DNA from: Gymnogyps californianus
Taxonomy: Eukaryota; Chordata; Aves; Accipitriformes; Cathartidae
Direction: 5' to 3'
Length of the DNA stretch: 64,000 nt
Assembly: GCF_018139145.2 (NCBI RefSeq)
Contig: NC_059474.1
Location: 39,636,344-39,700,343 of the forward strand
How positions within the stretch are numbered: position 1 is the first letter of the stretch; every line of letters starts with the position of its first letter. The position numbers were made by a program, and so were the translations under genes. The notes under the pieces were generated by a model. It ran no database searches. It saw only the letters and a program-made list of their open reading frames with translations, and was not told where the DNA came from. Shown piece after piece: positions 12,061 to 24,000 of this stretch.

Positions 12061-15000
12061 TAATTTGTCAACAGCCTTCTGGTAAAATGATATCCAGAAA
12101 TGACCTCAATGTTCTGGGCATAATGCAATGATATGCCTACACCCTATAGAGGGGAACCAAAGCTGGCTCTAGATGGGTACCGACAGCTCTCTTAAAATGT
12201 CACTTCACTATTTCCTAACCTTGTTCAGAAGTGGTGTGTATTAGTCTGAGAGAAGCGCGGTGCTAACAAAACTACAGTGTTTTGGATAGACCCGTTTGGT
12301 AGAGCACTGCACTGCACTGACATGTCCTAGAGGCTTGGAGGTAAGCAGGTATGTTAGACTCCCAAGAAACACAAAGGCAATTCAACGCACTGTCTCGGTA
12401 GCTAAGTTTTAGGTGTTCTAACTTCACTGAAAATAAAACTTCAAGGTAAAAATCTATGCTTTCACACACAACAGAGATGACACAAAATCAGATTCTAATA
12501 AACCACCATGCTCATTCTGTATTACTATAAATGCTATACACAGTTTACACTGCATGTCCATTCAGAGTCCCAAAGAAAAGAGCCTTCCCTGGATTTGGGC
12601 TTACCAATGCTTTCAAAACCAAACAGCTAGTGAGCTTTCTCTATCAAAAGGAGGCTAGAAAAGAACATAACCTTGTTTATCGCTTTTAACTTTTTGTGGT
12701 TATAATATTCGCTGGATATGGATGACCAAGGTAAAACATCTCTATTCAAAAGGTCTGAATCTGTATGTTAGATCCCAGGAAACTGGGCAGTGGCAGGACG
12801 TCATTCTTGAAGAGTAACAAAGAAAACTTTCCTACATTTTCCTCCTGAAATTGTTTTCTTTTCTTTTAAATGAATCGCAGATGCCTCCATCCAAAATAAA
12901 TACCCAGATTCCCGATTCTGCAGGCATTTTTGGTCATTCTAGGTCTAATCAAGAAAATAAGATAAATCTTTCAAAGTATATAAGGATAATTTTGGAATGC
13001 ATTTAACTGAGGATTTAGTCTGTATTTTATTTTTCATTCTGAAGAAAGCAGAATCTTCAGTAAAAGAAAAAAAATCAGTTACAAGTATCTGACCAATTTT
13101 AGATTAAATCCCATCTCCCGGACTATAGGCAGCAGATTGCCATTGAAGAGTTGCTTAAGTGCATAGTGTAGCAGGAGGCATCAGATGGAAACCTTTTACT
13201 GACAAAGTGAGAAAAATATTTCAGGAAATAGAAAAAAATTAAAAGAATAGGCAGGGGAAGAGTTCAAAAAGACAGTGGGAAAAGTGTGAAACCCAAAGCA
13301 GAATAATCATCTGAAGGGTCACCAAGGTCACAATAATATATTTTAAAATAGCCTGCAGACAGTGCATAAAAGCTGCTATAAACATTCAAAACAAACTAAA
13401 AGGCGTATTTCACAAAAAGCCGTTGAGTTTGAAAGCACAGGCTCTGGAGTTCCATGTACTACTCTGACCTTCTGTTGCCCAACATTCAACTTTTTCTCAG
13501 ACGTCATACCCATAGTAATCTGCTGCCCAAAGCCTGGAGGACAGAAGCAAAAGTAAAATACTCCCACTTCAGTTCACCAGATAACATCATATTCCTACTA
13601 ATGTTTTAACCCAGAGCATCCTCTTCAGTCTTACAGTGAACCTGTAGTGTCTAAATTACTTAACATGATTACTTGGTCTATGCTGACATGGATAGCTAAG
13701 TAATTTCTCATTGCTTCACTCTAAAAAAATCTGTTTGGCTAGCTTTTGGGGTTTTCCAAGGTAGGTGTTTTCTTTCGGTTTTGCACTTTTCAAAGTGTTT
13801 AGGAGACTTTCCTGTAATAACAGAAGTTATCTCAGTACTTGATAGACCTACCTTACATACAGCTAAAAGAAATGAGCCCAGAAAGAAGTGGCTAGCTCAT
13901 CACAATCCAGGAAAGTTAAGAAAGGAGTCAAAAGAAAATAAATATCAAAGTAATTTGAATATTTTTAAAAAATTATTATCATGTTATGGAGAGGAAACTG
14001 GGCAGCTGAACTTTTATATAAAAATTGGGGAAAAAACTTTTCTGCTGAAAAAATATATATAAAACTTTGACCTAAACAAGGGGCAAGAAGATTAATTAAT
14101 TAAAATACTGAAACCATGGGATAAAGTCCCAGACAACTTCCTTGGAAACAGAGTTAAATTAGTAAATGCACATCATATTCATATTAATAAGAAAAAGTAT
14201 TTTGCATACTGGTTTCATTGAACAGCATGAAAATGTGTAAGATCACTAGACAATAAGGAAAAAATATTATGATAATGCTTTATAAAATATGAGGCTTTTA
14301 TATATGTAAATTAATATAATACATGACCAAATGACAGTTTTAACTTTGATCCTGTATTTCTGCATAATAGAGACCTTTGTGATTAAAGAGGACTCCTTAT
14401 TTACTTACAGTTCATTGCATGCTTAGGTGTTTTGCTGGAGCAGGTCTAGGTTTCTCAGCATTTTGACGGACAAGAGAAAAATTTTGGCTTCTTCAAAAAC
14501 AGTGGAAGTTCTCACTCTGACTTCAGTGAAGCCAGGATTTCATGACTATTTTTATGTGATGCCAGGAAGAAAGATTCTTGAGTTGATCTGTAATAAAAAA
14601 TAAATGCTGTAAGGAATAATTTTTGAGGAAACCTCTGTGCAGTTTATATGAGGCTACAGGAATGTAGCTGGGAAACGATTAGCAAGGTTGGCTGCAGAAA
14701 TCAACTTTGTAAGTCCAGGTCATAAAGACACAATGTGTAAGGTATCAGCTTGCAACTTCCAGGTTTCGAGTGGTGTTTGCCAAGACTCGGAGTCAGATCA
14801 AAAAGCTTATTCATATTTAAAAGCGTCTTTCTGTATAATGGCATTATCAGGCAGTTTCTTTCAGGAACAATGAAAAAACAGACACTCTCCTGCAGGGTCT
14901 GCAGCAACTAAACTAACTATCCTTCCAAATGGAGTGTTTAGTACACTGTAAGTAAGACAGATATGCGTATAGGTTTATTATTTTTTAAAATTTCTTTTTT

Positions 15001-15084
15001 TGTTTGTTTTATTGTGCAGTTTATTTCTAGCTTTAAGATTAAGTGCTATGTTTATGAAATTGCCAGTTATTATCTTTACCTCCA

Positions 15085-15111
15085 GCTACTTGTCCTTAAA
15101 AGACAAGTAGC
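15085..15111. repeat. Perfect 10-bp hairpin, 7-nt loop
   Basis: GCTACTTGTC (15085-15094) and GACAAGTAGC (15102-15111) are exact reverse complements around CTTAAAA. First of three such hairpins within 0.8 kb. Confidence 0.85.
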
Positions 15112-15451
15112 AAATATGTGAACCAATGAGTCCCTGATGGGGCACATCTAGTCAACAGAGGGGATACAGTAACTAGTCTATTGAAAGAGAAATGCAGGAA
15201 TCCACCCCATAAATAGTAAGTCATAATTGCCTGCTGGCTAGATACCAGGTTTTAGAAAAGTTCTTGGACCAGACACTCAGGTCCGGTTAGAGGCCACTTA
15301 AGGCTGATAACCTGCAAACATGTAACCAATGAAATCATTCAAATATTTATGTCAGCAGCTAGGAAGTCAAGCAAACAATTTAATCACAGCTTGGTGGTCT
15401 GGCAAGGAGATAATCATGCATTAAATATCTGCTTCACATCTCAATCTCTAG

Positions 15452-15480
15452 AGTGTAACTTCTCACTCAGAAGTTACACT
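15452..15480. repeat. Perfect 12-bp hairpin, 5-nt loop
   Basis: AGTGTAACTTCT (15452-15463) and AGAAGTTACACT (15469-15480) are exact reverse complements around CACTC. An arm of this length with a short loop is expected well under once by chance in a 64-kb window. The stem is too short for a typical pre-miRNA. It may be a relic of a DNA transposon end or a protein-binding site. Confidence 0.88.
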
Positions 15481-15862
15481 ATCTGGTTTTAAACTTCTAT
15501 GACATACCTTAAGCTTAAAACACACAACAGTTAGGGTTATGGACTTTTACAGGGCACATGTTTGTCAGGGACAAACAACACATATATTTTGTTGATTCTT
15601 TATTATTTGCTGCGTAGAGCCACATACACAGTTTTTCTCGTGGATTTCTCAAAAAGATCTGGTTCCTTAAAATGTCTGCTGAAATAATGCATTGACAGGT
15701 TCTCAGTTCTGTTTTCTTTTTACAATACTTTGTTTAACTATGTTTTGATTTCCCTGACAGCAAAACAGTATTTTGGCTCTGAAAAATAGAGTGCAACCTG
15801 TACAGGCTTTTTTTATTTATGTCGACTTACACTCTGCTATCTATAAATATTTTAAAAGATGA

Positions 15863-15888
15863 AGTAGGTGGGTTACAGCCCACCTACT
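15863..15888. repeat. GC-rich 10-bp hairpin followed by a T tract
   Basis: AGTAGGTGGG (15863-15872) and CCCACCTACT (15879-15888) pair around TTACAG, and a run of about 14 T begins at 15890. A GC-rich stem followed by oligo-T looks like an intrinsic terminator, and a T run also ends RNA polymerase III transcripts. No Pol III promoter boxes were found upstream, so the resemblance may be accidental. Confidence 0.8.
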
Positions 15889-17887
15889 CTTTTTTTTTTT
15901 TTCAGACACGCACACATTTAAAATTGCAGGAATGTCTGTTGAGTGAGGCTTGAAAGTCTCTCTGGATCTCTATCACCTATTCAGAAAGACCAGGGAAAAG
16001 TCAGAAGTGAGCCTATCTGTGTAACCATGACAACAAGTACTTGTATATAATGCTTATCTATATGGTATAGTTTCTGATTCCTTCAAGAGTTCACGCAGTC
16101 ATAGGCTGAATTCTTTGGTAAGCTATCTGCACCGTGTCAAATGGTTCAGATGAATCAGGTAAGTATTGCCGGGCATTGTAAACACTGTTTACACTGAAGA
16201 ATGAATGAGCAAATGGGCTGAATGGTGGAACAGAGACAGGGCTGTGTCTGGAAGGTGGGAGAAAGAAAAAAAAAAATGAGGTGTCAGTACTTTTCCAGTG
16301 ATTAATATTTCACGGATTGATTTGGAGTTTTTAAGAGAAACCTTCTGTTCCTATTCCCCATCATATTAGTGCCTAGCAGATAATATATATGGATTTTTTG
16401 GGAACTATGATTTTGTAGACATAGCATACAGTGAGAAGCATTATGCCAGCTGAGTGTAAAAGGCTAGTTGATCAATAATTAAAAGAAACATATTGGATTG
16501 AGGTTAGTGTTAAGTTATTTGGGGAATGATGAATTCTCAGTTCTGTGACTTCCTATCTTTTGTTTTTAATAAATTGTTTATTGTTTTGTGTAAAACAAGG
16601 ATGAATTCTGATAAGATTTTTTAAGTAATACATAAAATTAACAATGATTGCAAGCTCAAAGGTTATTTTGTCTTTAATATTTTTAAAATTTATTTTTATT
16701 CCAGAGAAAATGTTATACTCCTTTTACATAGAGATATTTATTTTCAATCAAATATTTATGTTATATTATAACCTACCATAGGATCATGTTACTAATATCC
16801 TCATAGCTCCCTGTCTGGGACTTGAGGAGATAGTCTCCGAAACTTTGTCTGCTTCAGATTTCAAGTGCTGGGATTTTACAGCAGTGAGAACTCTGCCCTC
16901 ACGCTCCCATACAAATGTCAAAGAATACAATACAATATAAAAGAAGACTTTTCAGTATAAGGTTGTTGCTTTTTTATTCTTCTTTCCCCTTTCTTCTTTT
17001 TTCCTCCAAAAAGTTTAGCCCAATTAACTTCTAGCTCCTGCAGAATTCCCCTTTGGTAAGAGCCATGGACAGACAGGTTTTGCCTTACAGAATTTAAGCA
17101 GAATAAATAGGTCAAAAATCACACTAATAATTACAAAGCTAATTATAACTTTAACAAAAGAACATGTGCTACCATTACCTGATAGCAGAGTAATTCTCAT
17201 GGCTGTAGGTAAACAAAAAGACCCAGAAAGGCAGATAAAGAAATTAGATTTTTAATCTGCTTTTGGCAAAATAAGATAAATATTGACAAGAATCATGTAA
17301 CATCTAAAGGTTAAAGGAAAGAAAACAAAACATAAAGCTTTTGCATTCCTTCCTTCGTTTCACAGAGGCAGAATGAATATCTCCAAAATTAAAATTAAGT
17401 AATTACCCAAAACTTCTTTTTTTATACTTTTGATATGAAAAAATATATTCTTTTGTTTTAATGCATAAAGCATTTGTAGGTTTGAAATAATTTTTCACTG
17501 AAGACCACAATAAACTCTAATTTAAAACAATTTAGGTTTTCAGGAAAAAAAGTCTGCTAGGCCATCAAAATGGCTTCAGAAAGGACAAATATACACTGTA
17601 ACACTTGAAGCAGCTATCCAGTTTGTCGTGATTTTGGCTGGGACAGAGTTAACTCTCTTCTTAGTAGCTGATACAGTGCTGTGTTTTGGATTTGGTGTGA
17701 GAATGATGTTGATAACACTCTGATGTTTTAGTTGTTGCTAAGTAGCGCTTATCTTAAGCCAAGGACTTTTCGGTTTCCCATGCTCTGCCAGCAAGCAGGT
17801 GTGCAAGAAGCTGGGAGGGAGCACAGCCGGAGCAGCTGACCTGAACTAGCCAAAGGGGTATTCCATACCACGGAACGTCATGCCCAG

Positions 17888-17895
17888 TATATAAA
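17888..17895 (+). promoter_or_regulatory. TATA box of the 17.6-kb LTR
   Basis: TATATAAA sits 264 bp into the LTR. The following GGGGGGAGCTGG and GC-rich run would place a start site near 17918-17925. Activity cannot be judged from sequence. Confidence 0.65.
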
Positions 17896-18039
17896 CAGGG
17901 GGGAGCTGGCCGGGAGGCACGGCTCGCGGCTCGGGAACTAACTGGGCATCAGTCAGCAGGTGGTGAGCAATTGCATTGTCCATCACTGTTTTTTTTTTTC
18001 TTTCCTGCCCCCTTCCTTTTTTTGTTATATTCCTTTTCA

Positions 18040-18064
18040 TTACTATTATTATTATTATTATTAT
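18040..18064. repeat. ATT trinucleotide run inside the LTR
   Basis: About eight ATT units with minor breaks, within the R/U5 part of the plus-strand LTR. It is a likely site of length variation between individuals. Confidence 0.8.
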
Positions 18065-20086
18065 ATTTCATTATTACTATTGTTAGTATTATATTTTACT
18101 TGAGTTATTAAACTGTTCTTATCTCAACCCACGAGTTTTACTTTTTTTTTTCCTTTCCTCCTCCTCACCCCACTGGGAGGGGGGAGGGGGAAGAGGCTGC
18201 ATGGTGCTTAGTTGCTGACTGGGGTTAAACCACGACACAATTTTTTTCAGAAAATACAGCAATCAAGGGAGAAAAATCTACTCACATACATTATGCTAAT
18301 GGTAACTCAGATAATATGTCACTCACTAGGCCAGGCAATTTCTGAGCTTGAGCAAGAGGATGAATAACATTTTTCTTGGCTCTCTAGAGATTCTTAGTTT
18401 GATTCCCAGTGTGGGTATAAGGAAAGACCACTACGTGGCAGAAATTGAATTGGCAAAATTGTTTTCCCCCTTTTTCCTCCTTCTGTATCTGAGGATATGT
18501 AATTCAGTGTTCTGCATGCAAGTCATCAAGGCAAGTATAACCTCATTTCATCCAGTTCTTACACATGAAGCTTCAATACAGTCAGATCACAACCTACCCA
18601 GTCAAACATGCCTATTCGAGTAATTATACTATAATGTCCTACTACTCTTCTAGTTATCAGGCTTAAAAAGTTACTAGTGCTGAACTCGCCTCTAGAAAGC
18701 AGGTGAAACTTTTATAAATGTTACAGTAGCTTATAAAAAATGAATACTGGCGGAAATGCCAAAAGTAGAATAGAATTTGATGCAAATTGAGTGACTTACT
18801 GTTACCATGTAGACTGTGTTCATCTCAGGTACAGTAGAGAGCAATAAGACATATGAGTTTAATAGATCAGAACTCTGTTTTAAAAATTAAGCTTAGTGAG
18901 CAGATAATGAGGAAATGGTCCATTCTACCCATCTATCATTTTGGGCCCAAAACAAGTGAAATGGCTCCTGGACAACCTCATGGAGAAAGTTAATTTGATT
19001 TCACTTTTTTGCAAAGGCTGCCCTGTATTGGTGATCTTTGGCTATTAGAATGTATAGAGCAACAGAGTACTTTTCACCTTTGCTACCAAATCAGCAAGTA
19101 TCCCCTCCCACTTTATCCCCTTTTCTGTGACTCTCCTCTGTACTTATTTTCCTTGCTCTGCCATTTTTACTCTTGTCTTCAAAATTATTCCCACATGTGA
19201 GCAGATAGATCGTCTACCTCTGCAATGCCTGAGAATGACCAGTTGAAGAAGGACCAACTAGACCAGCCAGAAAATGCACTAGACAAAAGAAGTGCATCAG
19301 GTCCTGGGGGAATAGCTGTGAGACACAGCTTGCCAGGTCTAAGTATCCACCTGTGACTGATAAGCCGTCTTAAATTCTGAGAACATCAACAAAAAGATAC
19401 ATTTTTCTCACAATTTATTATCCTGCCTACACTTCTCTTTCTGTCTATCTATTTTGTCAAAATTAGAAAAGTAACTGCTGTGCTCAGAGGCTGTTTTAGG
19501 GCTAAAATTAACCTCTTCTTTCCTGCTCATATGGCTTGCTTAGCAAAGCTAGAACTTTATCAAGTAACCCCTCTATGGCCAACAGGCTTTGATTATATTT
19601 GTTTTGCACAATACTTCAATTTCCTTCCCCCCCTTTTCATGTTATGCGTTAAGTTTCTCAATTTTGGGTTTGGGGTTTTTTTCCTTATGTCTTCCACAGG
19701 AGTAAACAGTGAGAGGCCTCAAATCAAAACCTTGAACCACATTCAACTGGTTAATGTTACATAGTGAAAAGGTTGTGATAATACTTTTGACCCTTCTGGG
19801 TCCATTTAGTTCTCCTGAATTAAGAAAGAATCATCTTGCCAACATTGCCAAGTTCAAGATTTTCACAACGTCCTCAGGAACCAGTACTGCAGTCTTGGTT
19901 TGAAGGAAATTTAGGGACATATTCCAACTCCCAGTTGTATCAAGGCAAGATTTGGCATTTTGAGCTGTAATCAGATGAGGCCAAAGACAATTCAACACAG
20001 ATAGCTCTATAGGTTCAATAGGACTGTGAGTTTGGTTGTAGTGCAAATGCTGAAATGTAGCAGAGGTTCTGTATATGTATTTGCTT

Positions 20087-20114
20087 ATAAAACATGAGCT
20101 TACTCACCTGTAGC
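20087..20114. repeat. Direct repeat copy A (CATGAGCTTAC..ACCTGT)
   Basis: CATGAGCTTAC followed by two bases and ACCTGT recurs 250 bp downstream at 20337-20364 in the same orientation. 17 of 19 core bases match and AGCT follows both. No known element supplies this motif to my knowledge. Confidence 0.6.
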
Positions 20115-20336
20115 TAGTTCTTATCTTCTTTAGCCACTAACCTTAATGTCTTACTCTGATACTTTCTTACTTTAAGTTGAATCATTCCACATGGGATGAA
20201 TTATGTATGCTCGGCAGCATAACCTAAGGGTGAGCTCAGAGCAGAATCCTCTAAACACCTAACTTTTGATTACCCTGGTGTTTTCCTGACTTCTGTCCAG
20301 CTCTTTCCATTCCATTTTTATCATTATCCAGCTGTC

Positions 20337-20364
20337 ATAACATGAGCTTACATACCTGTCAGCT
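20337..20364. repeat. Direct repeat copy B (CATGAGCTTAC..ACCTGT)
   Basis: Partner of the copy at 20087-20114. It lies about 210 bp before the probable LTR at 20578. Confidence 0.6.
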
Positions 20365-20544
20365 GTATTTTATTTGCCTATGAATTTTTCTGTTTTGTAG
20401 ATCTGATCCTTTGTATTGGGAGTCTTGTGGGAGACGTTGTATACAAGGAGTTAGTGATTTTGAGCAAGTCATGTCTGGTCTACTAGGCCCTGTACTTAGG
20501 GCTTGAAAAGCCCATGTGTTAGCATGAGTGACCACAGTATAATC

Positions 20545-20571
20545 CCATATATACATATATATATATATATA
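20545..20571. repeat. TA dinucleotide microsatellite
   Basis: An AT/TA alternation with one C break, ending a few bases before the probable LTR start at 20578. Confidence 0.8.
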
Positions 20572-20577
20572 AAACAA

Positions 20578-20946
20578 TGTAAGGGAATGTGCTGGAATAT
20601 CCTGGATATGTGCTGTTCCTGGATACAGTTCCCAGATGCGTGCAGATGAATATGCTCTGGTGGGCATTAAGAAAGAGATAAAATTTCTACCTCTCCAGAC
20701 AAGATATATAGTTTTGTTTGCTACACTAGATATAAAAAGCAACAGTATAGGGGGGAGGGTGAACCTCTCCACAGATGGGGTCTGCACAACGTGCCGTGGC
20801 TGTCCACCTGGGTTCCATCCGATGCTGCACAAAAGTTGGGTTCCAGCATACGCAAGGATGTAAGCTTTATTTTCTGTGTATATTTCTCTTCCTATTTCTA
20901 TCTTATTATTAAAGCAATTTCTCTATGCTATTTGCTGCCTGTTACA
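20578..20946 (+). mobile_element. Probable solo LTR, plus strand
   Basis: The interval has the parts of a compact LTR in the right order: TGTAAGGGAATGTGCTGG at the start, TATAAAAA at 20731-20738, a G-rich then GC-richer R region, ATTAAA at 20908-20913 and a TGTTACA end. AAACA lies directly after the end and is also found at 20572-20576, one base before the start, which may be a slightly disturbed 5-bp target duplication. The flank is low in complexity, so that match is weak support. The sequence is not obviously related to the other LTRs in the window. An alternative is a chance TATA plus polyadenylation signal in unique DNA. Confidence 0.6.
20731..20738 (+). promoter_or_regulatory. TATA box of the probable 20.6-kb LTR
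   Basis: TATAAAAA, followed about 20 bp downstream by GGGGGGAGGG. A start site would fall near 20760-20765. The call depends on the LTR assignment. Confidence 0.45.
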
Positions 20947-22593
20947 AAACAGTTCTGCATTTCGTTTTTACATTGTTTATGTGGTGTACTGAAATGAAAT
21001 AGGGACAACAGCATTTAGAACACTCAAAGCCCTCTTCTCTGATTTATTACCTTCCATTTTTATGTCTGTTTTTGACAAATAACAGGATTCCATATACCCT
21101 TTGTGTCACTGGATCCTAAGAGCAGACTAAGACAGCTTTGCACTGGTAGTTAGACTGGTGGGAAATTTAGAATGGCCGTAGGTCCATGCCACATTAATAT
21201 AATCCCTTTTACTTATGTAAAAGCAGAGTCTTTCCCTATTAAACTGCAGAGCTTTTACTTCAGTGCCTCATGCTCATTTATTCACATGCAGAGATATTGC
21301 AACCCTCAGCCTATCCACACTCTCTTTTCCAGGCAGAGGCATGAGGGTTCTTACCCTGGAAACACTGAGCTCTGAATTTAGTCCTTCCTCTACGTGGAAA
21401 TTCAAAGGGCTACATTCAAAATGTACAAAAGGCTGAACAGAAAGTAAGAAAGGTCATCCTGGCAATGCATTTCTCCTCTTCCTTCTTGGGTCACAAAAGC
21501 TTAATTTATCAGAGTGAAAAAAATATCTATAAAACTGGCAAAGGTATTTCCTGAATTAACCCCATCTGCACACAAAGGAGCAATCACACTGGCTTTGCCT
21601 TGACTTGTAGAACATATACACTTTCATGGCATTTGACTTTTTCTCGATTTACCCCAGAACTGCACATATTCCACAGTGCAAGGGATCTTTGACAATTCAG
21701 CTGCACTGGTAAGGAGTGAATTGATAATTGGTGAATTTGTGCTCCCTGCTTATGGAGGTGAGAATGGACACTGAAGTACCAGGACTATGGACACAGACTT
21801 CTGGAATTCGTGGTTTATATGTCCTACACAGGAGATCATATACTCTTCTCTGGCTTTTCCTTGCTTTGTGTTAGAACGTATTTGTCCCCCTGTAATTCCC
21901 CTAGTACAAAGCCCACTTTCCTAAATTTTTTTTTTTTTTGAGAAAAAAAACCCATGTACCAAAAATCAAACTCATAATATTCCATCTTGATATAAATCTG
22001 TCAGGTTACAACAATGATTAAATTTTTATAGCAGTCTCAGGAGTGTTAACGTTTTCCTTTTGCTGTCTTGACTTCTCGTTAGTATTACAGTAGTATTACA
22101 GCATGTATGCCTATGACCTTTTGTCTTGAACAACATTCATCAAAACATGTTTAAACACAATTTCATATGACTTGAAGTTAGCTTCAGGTCTTGGGTCTGA
22201 AATTGTCAATCTATTTTCAGTCATTGTGAAAACATGGCGAAAAGTTGTTCTGCATTTAATTTTGCTTCTGTTGTTGCTTTGCTTTTTAGGCACTTACATT
22301 GCTACAAAATCTTGTCTCTGATTTCCTGTGAAGACAAGTAACTGGACACTGACCTTTCCCGTGTTAGGTCTGGGGCTGGGTTAATCTTCTGCATAACCCT
22401 TCTTCTAGATCATAGCTGTTTTCAGCAAAGGCAAGGGATGTTTTGCCCTTCTGAATCAGGCCTGAACTGAGACCTTTGATATGCAACGGGAAACAAAATG
22501 TGTAGCATTGCTTTACCAGGCTTCTGCTTCAAAAATTACTCTCCTAATCATTAACTATACAATGACTGTTAAAAGTTGTCTAGAATAGATCAC

Positions 22594-22631
22594 ATAGATT
22601 TAGATAATTTTAGATTTTAGATTTAGATTTT
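22594..22631. repeat. Degenerate TTTAGA hexamer run
   Basis: Five or so irregular TTTAGA/TTTTAGA units directly before the AAAC microsatellite. Not telomeric (TTAGGG). Confidence 0.75.
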
Positions 22632-22637
22632 GACTTT

Positions 22638-22671
22638 AAAACAAACAAACAAACAAACAAACAAACAAACA
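22638..22671. repeat. AAAC tetranucleotide microsatellite
   Basis: About eight uninterrupted AAAC units, ending in CAGAC. Uninterrupted runs of this length are usually length-polymorphic. Confidence 0.95.
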
Positions 22672-23366
22672 GACTTCTTCAGGAAAAAAATAGCTTTTAT
22701 TCTTAGTATTTATTTCATAGTACTGAAATATATTTCTTTAAAATGAAAGGGATTATGTTTTCCTTTCTGGGCAATTTTTCTATATTAAATTGATCTTTCA
22801 TGTAAAAACACATTTTAGACCATTTAAAATGTTAATATAGAAACCAAATATTCTGTTGCATCAAAGAAAAAGCTTCTCTTGATCCTATAATGGCATGTAG
22901 CAATGCCAATATTTCCCATTTTGTATTTGTTCCAATCAAAAAATGCCACCACTGAATTTCCTGTGGAAAGAAAAGTCATGTTCCAGTGTTTGATACACAC
23001 AGAGTACTTAACTAGATATGACCACAGGTTTCTATACATACGGTGAAGTTGGGTTTCATTAAAACAAAACAAAAAAAAATTCATTAGATGTGTATGTTCC
23101 TACCGCTGCTGCTAAGTTGAATTCTGTGGTTGGTTTTGGCCTGCAGACTTTATACACTCTAAGCTCCAGTCATATCAAACCTGACTTTCTCATGCTCTTT
23201 TGTAGGCAAACTCATGTTTCTGATGGTTCGGATGGAAAGTAACTGCTGAGTATTTGCTGAGTATTTTAACTTGAGCTGCAGTTAGCACCGGGGGTGCAGT
23301 GGGGAGCCAAACTCAACTGTTTTATCAACGAGTAAACCAGTGTTCTGATGGTCCCAGCTCTCTAAT

Positions 23367-23404
23367 GTAGCTCTGCAAAACAATTGTAGCTCCACAAAAC
23401 AATT
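23367..23404. repeat. 19-bp tandem pair
   Basis: GTAGCTCTGCAAAACAATT is followed at once by GTAGCTCCACAAAACAATT (17 of 19 identical). Confidence 0.85.
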
Positions 23405-24000
23405 GCAATTATTTTCTGGGTTTTTTAATCTGCAGCTTCATTTCTAGATACAGAGTCCCTAATCAAGCTTCTAACCAATTCAGAGCTTAACAGAATTGGT
23501 TTCAATTTATTGTCTAACAACAGGCACAAACAGATATTTTTTGTTTTCATGACTATCTGGGTGCTCATTCCCATACAAAAATCTGAAGGAAGCACAGGGT
23601 TTGTGGACAAGATTTTCACTGCTGCAGTATAACTCCTCCTGCCTGCAGTAACCTTCAGCATGAGGTGGCGGCACTGGTACCATAAGAAAAATAACTCACC
23701 TCACTAGAAATGTTACTCATAGAGCAAATATGTGGATGTAAAGCAAATGAAAAATCCATTCAGGTATTTATTCAGGTATTTATAGAGCTCTTGTCACTGT
23801 AACATCTAAATAATCTTTCATATATTTGGCTTCGACACATATTTAAACTCATTTGCTAGAAAGGTGTCACTTCCTTCATCTCACTAGCACGGGGCCAGCA
23901 GTGCAATACAAAAAAGTTCCTGGGCATTTTCAGTAGAACTTAGGCAGAAGAGAAGCACTGCAGAAGAGAAGCTCAAAATGAGGATACTAAAAGCTCCCAC

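Larger units (their letters stand above)
12061..17623. other. Mostly unique stretch with a hairpin cluster, no gene seen
   Basis: No open frame above about 95 codons and no recognised element. 15.0-15.9 kb holds three perfect inverted repeats, listed separately. AT-rich blocks with Pol II-like polyadenylation hexamers (AATAAA at about 16569) are scattered, as expected for this composition. Confidence 0.55.
17624..18237 (+). mobile_element. Solo LTR of an avian endogenous retrovirus, plus strand
   Basis: A 614-bp LTR runs from TGTCGTGATTTTGGCTGGG to GGGGTTAAACCACGACA, with matching TGTCGTG/CACGACA ends. Flanks CAGTT and CAATT agree at 4 of 5 bases, consistent with a 5-bp target duplication. 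Visible parts in order: U3, a half CRE (GAACGTCA, about 17873-17880), TATATAAA (17888-17895), a GC-rich start of R, an ATT trinucleotide run (18040-18064), ATTAAA (18107-18112) and a G-rich stretch (about 18176-18191) before the end. It shares its ends and order with the minus-strand LTR at 10559. No internal retroviral sequence lies next to it, so it arose by LTR-LTR recombination. Exact family name not assigned. Confidence 0.92.
18238..20577. other. Unassigned stretch, no gene seen
   Basis: Short frames up to about 95 codons on both strands, none recognisable. The last 500 bp contain a pair of similar direct repeats (20087-20114 and 20337-20364) and a TA-rich microsatellite. Confidence 0.55.
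20947..24000. other. Mostly unique stretch with small repeats, no gene seen
   Basis: Holds a doubled AGTATTACAG (22081-22101), TTTAGA-type and AAAC microsatellites (22594-22671), a 19-bp tandem pair (23367-23404) and a 12-bp tandem pair ATTCAGGTATTT (23758-23781). No coding sequence was recognised. Confidence 0.55.

Noticed and set aside
15452..15480. Pre-microRNA
   Set aside because: A 12-bp stem is too short; flanking bases do not extend the pairing.
15863..15903. Bacterial-type terminator
   Set aside because: Stem plus T run looks similar, but the host is a vertebrate and no gene ends here; kept only as a hairpin.
20359..20832. 157-codon minus-strand frame as a gene
   Set aside because: It crosses a TA microsatellite and the probable LTR, and its peptide shows no domain.
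22594..22671. Interstitial telomere-like repeat
   Set aside because: The units are TTTAGA and AAAC, not TTAGGG.
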